Source: Bacteroidales bacterium
GTDB lineage: Bacteria; Bacteroidota; Bacteroidia; Bacteroidales; UBA932
Reading direction: 5' to 3'
NCBI GenBank assembly: GCA_017651465.1
Contig: JAGCCX010000045.1
Coordinates: forward strand, 1 to 64,000
Length of the DNA stretch: 64,000 bases
The number at the start of each line of letters is the position of its first letter. The stretch's first letter is position 1. This document shows, one piece after another, positions 42,260-52,082 of this stretch. Made by a program: the position numbers and the translations under genes. Below the pieces are notes generated by a model. The model was not told the origin of the DNA, ran no database searches, and worked only from the letters and a program-made list of their open reading frames with translations.

Positions 42260-43432
42260 CTAACGAACTAGGGTGATAGTATTGTTGGCGTTGTAGAGCA
42301 GACGGCGTACGGCGGTGTTGTTCTTTCCGCTCTCGTCGAACTTGAAATCCGTCTGCAGGCCGTTCCAAGTCTTGGATGCAATGGTCTCGGTGGTGAATTC
42401 GCCTTCCTCTTCGAGCAGGGTGCCGAAATAGTTCATAAGGTCGTAGCCCTGGTAAACCCATTGCCCGGGCTCGCCCTTGAACAGGCTCTTGTACTGCTGG
42501 GCGAAACGCTTTACTTTGGCATCGGAGGGATTGGCGTAATAAGTGGCTGCGATATGGGCCGATGCGGCGTGGAGGCTCTCGACCTCGAGGTCGCTGATCG
42601 AACGTATGCGGGAAGTGCTGTAAACGGCGTTGCGGGTGCCCTTCAAGTTCATCAGCGCTATCTCGCGTACCGCGGCGCTGCAGAAGTCATCTTTCTCCGA
42701 GGCTACGACAAAGCGGCAGGTGCCTTTAACCGTACCCTCAAACGAAGTGGGAGTGGAGGAAATGCTGTACGGAATGCCGGCCTCCGAAAGCTTGAGGGCA
42801 AGGCGCTTGGTCATCTCGCCGTCGCGCTCGTCCGCGCTCTGGAGCAATATCACGGCATCGCCTCCGCGCTTGTCGGAAGCAATCCAGCGCACAAGCTCGT
42901 CCACCTGGGCTTCCCAGCCCGAAGGAGCCTGCACGACGTTGTTGGCGGGGGTGAGCGAAGCCACCTTGGGGTCGAGGGGCGATATGATGAGCTTGCCGCG
43001 GGCCCGGGGCAGCAGGCGCTGCACATCGTCGTAATTGACCGGGCCGATGATAAGGTCGCTCTGCTCGAGTTCGCTTATGCTGGGCATACCCACCGTGGAG
43101 TCGTAAACCGACAGTTCGATGGGCTTGTCGCTGGAGGAGAGACTGTTGGCAGCCATCAGAACTCCGCTGTAGAAATCCAGGAAGTTGCTGTTGGGCGTAC
43201 CGGTGCTCTTGAGAGGCAGGATGAGCGACACCTTGGCGGCGCGCACTTCTTCTCCTCCCTCTTCTTCCGTCACCACTTCGTCATCGCCTACTGGGATAAA
43301 GACATTGTCGGCGGCATTGACCCCCGAACTGTCTTTGGCGTGACGTCCGCCGGGGAACAGGTACCATTGCGCCGAAGCTCCCGCAGGCAGAAGGAGCAGA
43401 AACACCAGAGAGGAAAGCAGATATCGTTTCAT
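42260..43432 (-). CDS. Periplasmic binding protein fold (type I) exported protein
   Basis: A 390-residue exported protein with a signal peptide ending PAGASA. From about residue 65 it has the type I binding-protein fold: KVSLILPLKSTGTPNSNFLDFYSGVLMAAN, SDLIIGPVNYDDVQRLLP, IISPLDPKVASLTP. Bacteroidota have many such proteins, some with LysM domains, related to branched-chain amino acid binding proteins and to the LpoA activator. No LysM or transporter genes are seen here, so a role in sensing or activating cell-wall enzymes is as likely as transport. Confidence 0.7.
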   Translation of the reverse strand: MKRYLLSSLVFLLLLPAGASAQWYLFPGGRHAKDSSGVNAADNVFIPVGDDEVVTEEEGGEEVRAAKVSLILPLKSTGTPNSNFLDFYSGVLMAANSLSSSDKPIELSVYDSTVGMPSISELEQSDLIIGPVNYDDVQRLLPRARGKLIISPLDPKVASLTPANNVVQAPSGWEAQVDELVRWIASDKRGGDAVILLQSADERDGEMTKRLALKLSEAGIPYSISSTPTSFEGTVKGTCRFVVASEKDDFCSAAVREIALMNLKGTRNAVYSTSRIRSISDLEVESLHAASAHIAATYYANPSDAKVKRFAQQYKSLFKGEPGQWVYQGYDLMNYFGTLLEEEGEFTTETIASKTWNGLQTDFKFDESGKNNTAVRRLLYNANNTITLVR

Positions 43433-44544
43433 AATGATTCGCTAAACTGAAGCAGTTCCTTGCAGAATCCGGACCAAGACAGACGGCGCTGCTCCTGGCG
43501 GATATGTTCGATGCAGTCTTCCCGCAGGGAAGGCTGGCTGAAAAAACGTAGAATTCCATCCCTTACGGCCTCCGGAGAGGGGCTGTCCACCACAATTCCG
43601 GTCCCCCGTCCCTCGACGGTCGCGCGGAGCGACCCGGTGTCGGTGACGATCATAGGGACCTCGAAATTGAGGGCGAGGGCGTTGACGCCGCTCTGCGTCG
43701 CGCTCCGGTAAGGGAGTACGGCGGCGTCGGCGGCGGAGAAAAACCACTTTACTTCGGAGTCGGGGATGTAGTTGTTGAAAAGGAATATCCTGTCGCGGGC
43801 GGGGCTGCCCTCGATGGCGCGGCTGTACTCGCCGAAGTCGCCGTAAGGCTCCCCGGCTATTATGAGATTGTAGCTGTCGGGAAGCGAACCGAATGCGTCG
43901 ATGAGGATGTCAAGCCCTTTGTAATGGCGAATAAGCCCGAAAAACAGGAGATTATGTCCTTTGCCCGGCAGCCCCAGGTGCTTTTCGGCCTCCGCCCGGT
44001 CGATCTTGCTCCCGAAGTGGGTGTACAGAGGGTGTGGGAGTACCTTGCAGGGCATAGAGGGCTTAAGTGAATGCAGGTCGGAGGCCACTTCGTCGCTCAT
44101 ACAGATGCATCCGTCCACTCCGCCGAGGAACCATTTGGTAAGCGGCTTGTCGAAGAAATGCTTCTCGTGAGGGATAATGTTGTCGGTGATAGCGAGCACC
44201 TTGCAACCGGCCTTACGGGCGACGCTGCCAAGCGAGGGGGCGAACCACGACATCCAGTAGCGCACTATCAGGAGGTCGGCGCCCCATTCGCGGACGGCCC
44301 TGGCGGCCTTTCCCCAGCTGAACGGGTTGACGGTACTCAGCACAGGCTGGGCGTCCACCTGCAAAGCACTGTCCCCCGGACTGACCCACTGGGTCTTTCC
44401 GGGGAACAGGAAAGCGGGATATTGAAGGGTGAAATTGAAAGCCTTGACCGTGCACTCCCTGCTCAGTCCGTCAAGAAGGCTTGCGTTGAACTGGGCTATT
44501 CCTCCTCTGAAAGGATAGAAAGTGGACAGGATGGCTATTTTCAA
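43429..44544 (-). CDS. Glycosyltransferase family 4 protein
   Basis: A 371-residue GT-B glycosyltransferase. The N-terminal half has FYPFRGGIAQFNASLLDGLS; the C-terminal half has LLFFGLIRHYKGLDILIDAF and the donor-site stretch SDSEVKWFFSAADAAVLPYRSATQSGV-like pattern (about 265-290), where GT4 enzymes usually carry an EX7E motif. Substrates cannot be read from the sequence; in this context it may act on lipopolysaccharide or glycoproteins. It overlaps the next gene by four bases. Confidence 0.85.
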   Translation of the reverse strand: MKIAILSTFYPFRGGIAQFNASLLDGLSRECTVKAFNFTLQYPAFLFPGKTQWVSPGDSALQVDAQPVLSTVNPFSWGKAARAVREWGADLLIVRYWMSWFAPSLGSVARKAGCKVLAITDNIIPHEKHFFDKPLTKWFLGGVDGCICMSDEVASDLHSLKPSMPCKVLPHPLYTHFGSKIDRAEAEKHLGLPGKGHNLLFFGLIRHYKGLDILIDAFGSLPDSYNLIIAGEPYGDFGEYSRAIEGSPARDRIFLFNNYIPDSEVKWFFSAADAAVLPYRSATQSGVNALALNFEVPMIVTDTGSLRATVEGRGTGIVVDSPSPEAVRDGILRFFSQPSLREDCIEHIRQEQRRLSWSGFCKELLQFSESL

Positions 44545-44548
44545 TTCT

Positions 44549-45166
44549 CTACTCTTTATTCTCGGCCTTGCTCTTGACGTAAGCGGCGTTGAGGCCCTCG
44601 AGCACGGCGTCGGTGATGTCCAGCGAAGGATCGGCGGTTACCACGGGAGCGGGCATAATGTCACCCTGGGTGGTAAGGATCATAGCATAGCCCTTCTCGG
44701 CGTTGAACTCGTCGATGAAGGTCTTGATGGCGTCGGCGATCTGGTTCATCATAACCTGCTGCTCTTCAGCAATTTCCTGCTGCTTCTGGGCGGCATACTG
44801 CTGGAAGCTGTTCTGCTGTTCCTGGAGCTTCTTGTACTGGACTTCGGCCACCGACTGGGTGAGGAGACCTTTGTTGATCTTCTCCTGGAAAGCCTTGGTA
44901 TCTTTCTCCAGCTTGGAGCCTCTGCGGTTAACCTCCTGGTTGATGCTGTTGATCTTGGTTTCGGCCACGCTGCGGAGGTCGTTGGCCATATCGTACTCGT
45001 CGAGCACCCTGTCAAGGTCGAAGTACACTATCGATCCGGCTACTGCCGTGGAATCGGCGGTTGACTTGGTGTTGTTACCGGGAGTGGTGTTGCAGCTGAC
45101 AAATACAGAAGAAATAAGGGCGGCAGCCCCTGCTGTGGCAATGATGCCGAGGATGATTTTTTTCAT
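44549..45166 (-). CDS. OmpH/Skp-family lipoprotein
   Basis: A 205-residue Skp-like chaperone. Unlike the second copy at 50131, its signal sequence ends SSVFVSCNTTP with a lipobox, so it is probably anchored by C25. VYFDLDRVLDEYDMANDLRS starts the fold, and a long coiled coil (about 70-160) forms the tentacle helices. Its promoter box TAAATTTG lies at 45200-45207. It heads a long minus-strand run reaching towards rpoN. Confidence 0.85.
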   Translation of the reverse strand: MKKIILGIIATAGAAALISSVFVSCNTTPGNNTKSTADSTAVAGSIVYFDLDRVLDEYDMANDLRSVAETKINSINQEVNRRGSKLEKDTKAFQEKINKGLLTQSVAEVQYKKLQEQQNSFQQYAAQKQQEIAEEQQVMMNQIADAIKTFIDEFNAEKGYAMILTTQGDIMPAPVVTADPSLDITDAVLEGLNAAYVKSKAENKE

Positions 45167-45199
45167 TTTTATCGTTGTGTTTTCTTATGTTGCAAAATG

Positions 45200-45207
45200 C
45201 AAATTTA
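45200..45207 (-). promoter_or_regulatory. -7 box of the OmpH-like lipoprotein unit
   Basis: TAAATTTG on the minus strand, an exact TAnnTTTG match, 33 bases before ATG 45166. It lies directly after the pdxJ stop and could drive the whole run from 45.2 kb downward. Confidence 0.5.
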
Positions 45208-45208
45208 A

Positions 45209-45928
45209 CTATTTTTTCCGAATCTCTGCCAGATATGCCCCGATAGTGCGCTCGAGTCCCATATACAGGGCGTCGCAAATGATGGCGTGACCTATCGAAA
45301 CCTCGTCGGTCCAGGGAATTGTGTGGATAAAGTAGGACAGGTTATCGAGGTTGAGATCGTGCCCTGCATTAAGGCCCAGGGAGCATTCGCGAGCGGCTAT
45401 GGCGGCCTTCAGATAGGGCTCCACAGCCTTTTCGGGATCGTTTTTGAACCCCTCGGCATAGGCTGCCGTGTACAGTTCCACACGGTCGGCGCCGCAAAGG
45501 GCCGCCCCCCTCACCATTTCGGGGTCGGGATCCACGAATATCGAAACCCTTATGCCTTCTTTCTTGAATTCACTGCACATCTCGCTCAGGAATCCGCGGT
45601 TCGACAGCGTATCCCATCCGGCGTTGGAAGTAATGGCGTCGGGAGCGTCGGGAACCAGGGTTACCTGGTCGGGCTTGACCCGGCATACCAGGGCCTGGAA
45701 TTCGGGTATGGGATTGCCTTCGATGTTGAACTCGGTCTTGATTAAAGGCCTGATATCCAGAACGTCGGAGTAGCGGATATGACGCTGGTCGGGCCGTGGA
45801 TGGACCGTGATGCCCTGTGCTCCGAAACGCTCGCAGTCAAGCGCCGCCTGGGTCACGTCGGGCATATTGCCTCCGCGGGCATTACGCAATGTGGCTATTT
45901 TGTTTATGTTTACACTCAGTCTTGTCAT
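45209..45928 (-). CDS. pdxJ: Pyridoxine 5'-phosphate synthase
   Basis: Condenses 1-deoxyxylulose 5-phosphate with aminoacetone phosphate to pyridoxine 5'-phosphate, the last step of the DXP-dependent vitamin B6 route. From ATG 45928 ([19 protein letters not shown]) it has 239 residues, the family norm. [43 protein letters not shown] and [12 protein letters not shown] are the conserved active-site stretches. Three codons further upstream is another ATG, which would cross the promoter. It is divergent from nadK. Confidence 0.95.
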   Translation of the reverse strand: MTRLSVNINKIATLRNARGGNMPDVTQAALDCERFGAQGITVHPRPDQRHIRYSDVLDIRPLIKTEFNIEGNPIPEFQALVCRVKPDQVTLVPDAPDAITSNAGWDTLSNRGFLSEMCSEFKKEGIRVSIFVDPDPEMVRGAALCGADRVELYTAAYAEGFKNDPEKAVEPYLKAAIAARECSLGLNAGHDLNLDNLSYFIHTIPWTDEVSIGHAIICDALYMGLERTIGAYLAEIRKK

Positions 45929-45934
45929 AGATTG

Positions 45935-45983
45935 CAAAAATATAAATTTATATCCTAAAAGTAGAAATAAAGTACTAAATTTG
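45935..45983. promoter_or_regulatory. Divergent promoters of pdxJ and nadK
   Basis: On the minus strand TATTTTTG (45942-45935) ends six bases before the pdxJ ATG. On the plus strand TAAATTTG (45976-45983) ends nine bases before the nadK ATG. Both match TAnnTTTG exactly. The boxes are 33 bases apart, so the two -33 regions overlap each other. Confidence 0.55.
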
Positions 45984-45992
45984 AAGCCTGAT

Positions 45993-46805
45993 ATGAAGTT
46001 TGCTTATTTTTTGAAGGACAAGAGTCTGGAACTTGACCCCCGGGTGCTCGGCCTGCTGGCCGACCTGGGCGCGCAGGGTTTCGATGTCTATCCGGTCCGG
46101 AGCAGCGAAGACGTACGCGAGGGCACCGAAATGCTCTTGAGCTTCGGCGGAGACGGTACTTTCCTTTCGGCTGCGGCGCTTGCCCTGGAGGCGTCTGTTC
46201 CCATACTTGGAGTTAATTTCGGACGTCTCGGGTTCTTGTCGGAGAACAAGCCCGAGAGCGTTGCCGACGCTCTGGCCCGCAAAGATTATTCCATACAGCG
46301 CCGGGGGCTTGTAAAGGTTGACGGCCTGTGCGGAGGGGACGGTCCCCAGCTGGCCCTCAATGAGGTGTGCGTGCTCCGCGAGGGAGCCGCTATGCTCGGA
46401 GTGGATGTGGAAGTGGATTCCTTGCCTCTGCCCACTTACTGGGCCGACGGATTGCTGGTGGCCACCAGCTCCGGCTCCACTGCGTATTCGCTCAGTGCCG
46501 GGGGGCCTATCTGTCTTCCGGATTCCAGAGTGCTGATAATCACTCCGATAGCGCCTCACAACCTGAATGTGCGTCCGCTCGTGGTGCCTGACAGCTCCGA
46601 GATCAGAATAAGCTTCCGCTCCAGGGATTCCCTGGTGCGGCTTACTGCCGACAATCGTAATTACGACGTGCCTTCTTCGGCATCCCTGAGCCTGAGCGCC
46701 GTTCCCGGAGCTTTGCAGATGGTGGTGCTCGGCGGCTCCAATTTCATAGGAGCCCTCAAGGCCCGGCTCCTTTGGGGAGGGGACGTCAGAAATCAAAGTG
46801 AATAG
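45993..46805 (+). CDS. nadK: NAD kinase
   Basis: Phosphorylates NAD to NADP. I start at ATG 45993 ([17 protein letters not shown]), giving 270 residues; the frame stays open upstream but that part overlaps the pdxJ promoter and gene. It shows the [13 protein letters not shown] motif that binds ATP and [14 protein letters not shown], and the conserved [18 protein letters not shown] stretch. It lies three bases before uppS. Confidence 0.95.
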   Translation: MKFAYFLKDKSLELDPRVLGLLADLGAQGFDVYPVRSSEDVREGTEMLLSFGGDGTFLSAAALALEASVPILGVNFGRLGFLSENKPESVADALARKDYSIQRRGLVKVDGLCGGDGPQLALNEVCVLREGAAMLGVDVEVDSLPLPTYWADGLLVATSSGSTAYSLSAGGPICLPDSRVLIITPIAPHNLNVRPLVVPDSSEIRISFRSRDSLVRLTADNRNYDVPSSASLSLSAVPGALQMVVLGGSNFIGALKARLLWGGDVRNQSE

Positions 46806-46808
46806 TAT

Positions 46809-47489
46809 ATGGATGCTCCCCAGCTAGTTCCCGTACACGTAAGTTTCATAATGGACGGTAACGGCCGTTGGGCCAAAGCGCGCGGGAAAGAGCGCATTTT
46901 CGGTCATTTTGAAGGTGTTGAAAGTGTAAGGGCCGTACTCGAGGCCAGTGTCGAATGGGGGATCAAGTATGTGTCCTTCTTCGCCTTTTCCGAAGAAAAC
47001 TGGGGCCGCCCCCAGGAGGAAGTGCTGGGCCTTATGTCGCTTATGATGCGCTCGATGAAAAATGAGTTGCATTCTTTCCTTTCCAACGGAATACGTTTCA
47101 GGGTGCTCGGCAACCTTGAGCGCCTGAGCGACGAACTGCGTTCCGAGATCGCCCATATGGAGGAGGCCACCGCTTCCGGAGACAAGATGACTATGATTAT
47201 CTTTATGAGCTACAGCGGCAAATGGGACCTTCGTCAGGCGGCCCGCCGGATGGCGGAGGAGGGCGGAGACGATATCGAACCGTATCTGGTTACAGCGGGC
47301 GTTCCCGACCCCGATTTGCTCATACGCACCTCCGGCGAGCAGCGTATCAGCAATTATATGCTCTGGCAGCTCGCCTACACGGAATTTGTATTTACTCCCA
47401 CACTTTGGCCTGATTTTAGAAAGGAACAATATCTTGATGCGCTCCGGGAGTATGCTTCACGGGACAGACGTTTCGGAAAAGTCAAATAA
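46809..47489 (+). CDS. uppS: Undecaprenyl diphosphate synthase
   Basis: Cis-prenyltransferase that makes the C55 lipid carrier for peptidoglycan and other glycans. In 226 residues the first motif is SFIMDGNGRWAKARG (catalytic Asp), followed by FFAFSEENWGRP and the C-terminal RTSGEQRISNYMLWQLAYTEF. It sits between nadK and bamA, a common order in Bacteroidota. Confidence 0.96.
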   Translation: MDAPQLVPVHVSFIMDGNGRWAKARGKERIFGHFEGVESVRAVLEASVEWGIKYVSFFAFSEENWGRPQEEVLGLMSLMMRSMKNELHSFLSNGIRFRVLGNLERLSDELRSEIAHMEEATASGDKMTMIIFMSYSGKWDLRQAARRMAEEGGDDIEPYLVTAGVPDPDLLIRTSGEQRISNYMLWQLAYTEFVFTPTLWPDFRKEQYLDALREYASRDRRFGKVK

Positions 47490-47494
47490 TTCCG

Positions 47495-47502
47495 TATATT
47501 TG
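47495..47502 (+). promoter_or_regulatory. -7 box of bamA-skp
   Basis: TATATTTG, an exact TAnnTTTG match, five bases after the uppS stop and 23 bases before the bamA ATG. AAAGAGAAGAG just before the ATG may serve as ribosome binding site. Confidence 0.5.
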
Positions 47503-47525
47503 CGCATTTATCGGAAAGAGAAGAG

Positions 47526-50120
47526 ATGAGATACAAATATATTGTTGTCCTGATTTCGGTCCTGCTCTCCTGCCTGTCCCTCCGGGCGCAGGATAGCAAA
47601 GTGGAAATAGATTATAACCACCCCAAGAAGTATTTTGTGGGTGGCGTGTCGGTCGAGGGCAACAGCTATTTCAGCGCGCAGCAGATCATTCAGCTTACAG
47701 GTCTCCAGAAAGGTATGGAAATCACCGTTCCCAGCGACGATGTGTCGGGAGTGGTGCGCAGGCTGTGGCTCCAGCGCTACTTTGAAGACGTATCGCTGGT
47801 CATCGACCGTTTAGGCGAAACGCCCGATTCGGCATATTTCAAAATAATCATCAAAGAACGCCCCAGGGTTTCGCGCTGGTCGTTCTCGGGTATCAAGAGC
47901 GGTGACAAGAAAGAGCTTCAGGAGCGCCTGAACCTGCGCCGTGGCGGTGAATTCTCCGAATATGTCGAGAAGACCTCCGCCGATATCATCAAGCGTTACT
48001 ACGCCGAAAAGGGCTTCCTGAACGCCAGCGTTACCGCCGAGACCCAGAAAGACACCGTGGTCAAGAACGCTATCCGCGTGAATTTCAACATCGACCGCGG
48101 GGAAAGGGTGAGAATCAAGGACATCAACTTCATAGGCAACGATCACGTCAAAGATTTCAAGCTTGCCCGCTCGATGAAGAAGACCAAGTCCAACAAGATA
48201 TACAACTTCTTCAGCAGCAAGAAATTCAACGAGAAGGAGTACATCAACGACAAGAAAGCCGTGCTCTCCGCATTCAACGAGGCAGGCTACAGGGACGCCC
48301 GCCTGGTGCGCGACTCGGTGTACTACATCGAGCCCAAGCGCCTCGGTATCGACCTGGTGTTCGAAGAGGGCGACAAGTACTACTTCCGTGACATCACCTG
48401 GACCGGCAACTCGGTGTATCCTTCCGAGGTGCTCAATCAGGTGCTGCAGGTGCAGAAGGGCGATGTGTACGACGTGGTGTCGATGGAAAAGCGCCTCAGG
48501 GGCGGCGGCAAGCAGACGGAGATGGACGTCTCCAAGCTCTACCGCGACAACGGTTACCTCTTCTTCAACATCACCCCCGTCGAGACCAACATCCAGAACG
48601 ACTCCGTGGATGTTGAGTTGCGTATATCCGAAGGCAAGCAGGCGACCCTCAACAATATCATCATCAACGGTAACGACCTTACCAACGAGAAAGTGGTGCG
48701 CCGGCAGGTTTTCACCCGTCCCGGCTACCTGTTCAGGCAGTCCGACTTCGAGCGCTCCATACGTGAGATCGCTTCCCTCGGCCAGTTCGACCCCGAGGCG
48801 ATTTCCGACCCCGCAAAGGGCTGGTCCATCATCCCGAACCAGCTCAACAACACTGTTGACATTGTTTACAACGTGACCGAGAAGCCTTCCAGCCAGCTGG
48901 AGCTTTCCGGAGGCTGGGGCGCCGGCACCTTCGTGGCCACCGTGGGCGTAAGTTTCAACAACTTCTCCACCAGCCGCTTCTTCGACAAGAGTGCCTGGAG
49001 GCCCGTGCCTCTCGGAGACGCGCAGAGCCTTGCTTTCCGTTTCCAGACCAACGGAAAATACTATACCGCCCTGACTGCGAGTTTCGTGGAGCCCTGGCTC
49101 TTCGGCAAGAAACCTACTTCGCTCAACCTGTCGGGCTATTATACCCGTTACACCAATTCCAACCTCTGGCTGGGCATTCTGGACAACAGCCGCCAGATGG
49201 AAGTATTCGGCGTATCGGCCTCGCTGGGTAACCGTCTCAAATGGCCTGACAACTACTTCGTGCTCTACAACGGACTCAGCTGGCAGACTTACAGGCTCAA
49301 GAACTGGGACGGCGGCTATTTTATCTTCGACAACGGCGTTTCGCACAATATCAGTTACACGATTAACCTGATGCGTAACTCCACCGACCAGCAGATCTAT
49401 CCCCGTTCGGGATCGGACTTCTCGCTGTCGCTCTCGCTCACGCCTCCTTTCTCGCTGTTCCGCAACTACGACCTCGATCCCAGCGGCAACAAGATCACCG
49501 AGCGTGACGGCCGTCCCATCGGCTGGAGGGACGTGCAGTACAACAACTGGTCGGTCTCTGACCGCTACAAGTGGATCGAGTATCATAAATGGAAATTCTC
49601 AGCCGCAACATACACCAAGCTTATCGGCGACCTGGTGCTGATGACCCGCGCCCAATTCGGATATCTTGGTTTCTACAACCGTAACTGGGGATACTCTCCG
49701 TTCGAGGGATTCGTGGTCGGCGGCGACGGTATGTCCGGCTATTATTCGTACGGTACGGAAGTCATTGCTATGCGTGGTTACACCAACGGCAGTCTGACTC
49801 CGAACCTTCCTACCCAATATAACGCCAACCGCACCGCCTACGCGGGCAATGTGTACGACAAGTTCACCGTCGAGTTGCGTTATCCTGTTATCCTGCAGCC
49901 GTCTTCGACCATTTTCGTGCTGGGCTTCCTGGAAGGAGGCAACTGCTGGAGCGACATCAGGGATTTCAATCCTTTCCAAATCAAGCGCAGCGCCGGTGTC
50001 GGTGTGCGTATCTTCCTGCCAATGATCGGATTGCTGGGTGTTGACTGGGGCTACGGCTTCGACGCCAACGACAGCACCGGCGGCAGTCAATTCCATTTTG
50101 TTATCGGACAACAATTTTAA
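47526..50120 (+). CDS. bamA: Outer membrane protein assembly factor BamA
   Basis: Central BAM component that folds barrel proteins into the outer membrane. The 864 residues have a signal peptide (ends LSLRAQ), five POTRA domains (about 35-450; YFVGGVSVEGNSYFSAQQI, DINFIGNDHVKDF, NNIIINGNDLTNEKVVR) and the C-terminal 16-strand barrel (about 460-864; SSQLELSGGWGAGTF to FHFVIGQQF with the terminal aromatic). VRIFLPMIGLLGVDWGYGF is the conserved end. It precedes a skp gene. Confidence 0.95.
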   Translation: MRYKYIVVLISVLLSCLSLRAQDSKVEIDYNHPKKYFVGGVSVEGNSYFSAQQIIQLTGLQKGMEITVPSDDVSGVVRRLWLQRYFEDVSLVIDRLGETPDSAYFKIIIKERPRVSRWSFSGIKSGDKKELQERLNLRRGGEFSEYVEKTSADIIKRYYAEKGFLNASVTAETQKDTVVKNAIRVNFNIDRGERVRIKDINFIGNDHVKDFKLARSMKKTKSNKIYNFFSSKKFNEKEYINDKKAVLSAFNEAGYRDARLVRDSVYYIEPKRLGIDLVFEEGDKYYFRDITWTGNSVYPSEVLNQVLQVQKGDVYDVVSMEKRLRGGGKQTEMDVSKLYRDNGYLFFNITPVETNIQNDSVDVELRISEGKQATLNNIIINGNDLTNEKVVRRQVFTRPGYLFRQSDFERSIREIASLGQFDPEAISDPAKGWSIIPNQLNNTVDIVYNVTEKPSSQLELSGGWGAGTFVATVGVSFNNFSTSRFFDKSAWRPVPLGDAQSLAFRFQTNGKYYTALTASFVEPWLFGKKPTSLNLSGYYTRYTNSNLWLGILDNSRQMEVFGVSASLGNRLKWPDNYFVLYNGLSWQTYRLKNWDGGYFIFDNGVSHNISYTINLMRNSTDQQIYPRSGSDFSLSLSLTPPFSLFRNYDLDPSGNKITERDGRPIGWRDVQYNNWSVSDRYKWIEYHKWKFSAATYTKLIGDLVLMTRAQFGYLGFYNRNWGYSPFEGFVVGGDGMSGYYSYGTEVIAMRGYTNGSLTPNLPTQYNANRTAYAGNVYDKFTVELRYPVILQPSSTIFVLGFLEGGNCWSDIRDFNPFQIKRSAGVGVRIFLPMIGLLGVDWGYGFDANDSTGGSQFHFVIGQQF

Positions 50121-50130
50121 ATTTTTTGAT

Positions 50131-50694
50131 ATGAAAAAGATTCTTTTGGTTGCCGCATTGGCAATGATGAGCGCAGCAGCGTTCGCGCAGCAGAAGTTCG
50201 CATACGTTAACTTTACCGAATTGGTGCAGTTGATGCCCGAAGCGGACCAGGCCCGCGCCACTATTGACGCTTCCACCAAGGAGGCAAGCGAGACTTATCA
50301 GGCAATGGCCGATGAGTTCAACACCAAATACCAGCAGTATCAGCAGAAGGCTTCCACCTGGACCCAGGCTATCCGCGAGACCAAGGAGAAGGAGCTGACC
50401 GACATCCAGCAGCGTATCCAGGAGTTCAACCAGACCGTTCAGGCCGAGCTCCAGCAGCAACAGCAGCAGCTTATGGCTCCTCTGTACAAGAAGGCTCAGG
50501 ATACTATCGAGAAGCTGGCCAAGGATGGCGGCTATGTGTTCGTGTTCGACCAGACCACGGCCCTTTACATCGACCCTGCCCAGGCGGACGATCTTACCGC
50601 CGCGGCACGCAAGGCCCTCAGCATCCCTGCCGACAGGACAATGGAGTCGCTTCAGAAAGAACTCCAGGCCAAGGCTGAGCAGATGCAGCAATAA
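50131..50694 (+). CDS. skp: Periplasmic chaperone Skp/OmpH
   Basis: A 187-residue soluble exported chaperone from ATG 50131; an upstream in-frame start lies inside bamA. The signal peptide ends SAAAFAQ. KFAYVNFTELVQLMPEADQARATID is the core start, followed by a long coiled coil (about 45-130) and the closing strand YVFVFDQTTALYIDPAQADDLT. It protects unfolded barrel proteins on their way to BamA, its direct neighbour 10 bases upstream. Confidence 0.92.
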   Translation: MKKILLVAALAMMSAAAFAQQKFAYVNFTELVQLMPEADQARATIDASTKEASETYQAMADEFNTKYQQYQQKASTWTQAIRETKEKELTDIQQRIQEFNQTVQAELQQQQQQLMAPLYKKAQDTIEKLAKDGGYVFVFDQTTALYIDPAQADDLTAAARKALSIPADRTMESLQKELQAKAEQMQQ

Positions 50695-50720
50695 GACCTA
50701 ACCACACTTTAATAACACTT

Positions 50721-52064
50721 ATGAATACCAATGAAATTCTGGCCAAGCTCCGGGCCAAGTATCCTGGGGAGAGTGAATATCTCCAGGCCGTTCAGGAGGT
50801 TTTGGAATCGGTGGAGGATGTCTATAACCAGCATCCCGAATTCGAGAAGGCAAAGATTGTCGAGAGAATGGTCGAACCGGACCGCATCTTTACGTTCCGC
50901 GTGACCTGGGTTGACGATCAGGGGGTAGTACAGACCAACACCGGCTACCGCGTGCAATTCAACAGCGCCATCGGCCCCTACAAGGGCGGGCTCCGTTTCC
51001 ACAGGGCGGTAACTCCTTCGATGCTCAAGTTCCTCGGCTTCGAGCAGACCTTCAAGAACGCCCTCACCACCCTTCCTATGGGAGGTGCCAAAGGTGGCTC
51101 CGATTTTGACCCGGTAGGGAAGAGCAACGACGAGATTATGCGCTTCTGCCAGGCCTTTATGCTTGAACTATGGCAGTGTATCGGTCCCGATCAGGATATT
51201 CCTGCGGGCGACGTGGGCGTAGGCGGCCGTGAGATAGGCTACCTGTACGGAATGTACAAGAAACTCGCCCGCGAGTACAATACCGGTGTGCTTACCGGCA
51301 AGGGAGGCACCTGGGGAGGCAGTATCCTGCGTCCCGAGGCCACCGGATTCGGCGCCCTGTACTTCACCCAGCACCTTCTCGAGAAGGCCGGGAAGGACAT
51401 CCAGGGCAAGAAGATAGCCCTGTCCGGCTTCGGCAACGTAGCTTGGGGCGCAGCCACCAAGGCGGTTGAGCTCGGCGCCAAGGTTGTGGCCATTTCCGGT
51501 CCCGACGGCGTTTGCCACATCCCTGAAGGAATCACCAAGGAGATGATTGACTATATGCTCGTAATGCGTGCGTCCAACCGCAATATGGTCGAGGATATGG
51601 CTACCAAGTTCCCCGGCAAGGCATTCTTCACTGCCGGCAAGAAGGCTTGGAGCATTCCCGTGGACATCGCCCTGCCTTGCGCTTTCCAGAACGAGCTTTC
51701 CGAGGATGACGCCAAGGAACTCGCCGCCAACGGATGCTGGTGCTGCTGCGAGGTGTCCAATATGGGATGCCAGCCCGGTGCCATACATTACTTCCAGAAC
51801 AACGGTATCCTGTTCGCTCCCGGCAAGGCCGTCAATGCAGGCGGCGTGGCCACCTCCGGTCTGGAGATGACCCAGAATGCCGAGCATATCTCCTGGGATG
51901 CCAAGGAGGTTGACGACAAGCTTCATTTTATTATGAAGTCCATCCACGAGCAGTGCGTGAAGTTCGGCACCAGGCCGGACGGCAGCGTTGACTATGTCAA
52001 GGGTGCCAATATCGCAGGCTTTATGAAGGTCGCAACCGCTATGCTGGAGCAGGGCACAATTTAA
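50721..52064 (+). CDS. gdhA: NADP-type glutamate dehydrogenase
   Basis: Hexameric enzyme that fixes ammonia onto 2-oxoglutarate. The 447 residues fit the bacterial S50 type. YKGGLRFHRAV (substrate Lys), LPMGGAKGGSDFDP, IPAGDVGVGGREIGYLYG and the nucleotide-fold IALSGFGNVAWGAATKAVELGAKVVAISGPDG pattern are present. The cofactor loop without an acidic residue at the end of strand 2 (ISGPDG) suits NADP. It is 26 bases after skp and ends in a strong terminator. Confidence 0.95.
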   Translation: MNTNEILAKLRAKYPGESEYLQAVQEVLESVEDVYNQHPEFEKAKIVERMVEPDRIFTFRVTWVDDQGVVQTNTGYRVQFNSAIGPYKGGLRFHRAVTPSMLKFLGFEQTFKNALTTLPMGGAKGGSDFDPVGKSNDEIMRFCQAFMLELWQCIGPDQDIPAGDVGVGGREIGYLYGMYKKLAREYNTGVLTGKGGTWGGSILRPEATGFGALYFTQHLLEKAGKDIQGKKIALSGFGNVAWGAATKAVELGAKVVAISGPDGVCHIPEGITKEMIDYMLVMRASNRNMVEDMATKFPGKAFFTAGKKAWSIPVDIALPCAFQNELSEDDAKELAANGCWCCCEVSNMGCQPGAIHYFQNNGILFAPGKAVNAGGVATSGLEMTQNAEHISWDAKEVDDKLHFIMKSIHEQCVKFGTRPDGSVDYVKGANIAGFMKVATAMLEQGTI

Positions 52065-52082
52065 GTTTGACCCTTATATCTG

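Noticed and set aside
45807..45992. Upstream extension of the nadK frame
   Set aside because: It overlaps pdxJ and both promoters; the NAD kinase fold starts at MKFAYFLKD (45993).
47811..49586. 591-codon open frame on the minus strand inside bamA
   Set aside because: A shadow frame rich in Val, Leu and Glu runs without family features; bamA on the other strand is complete.
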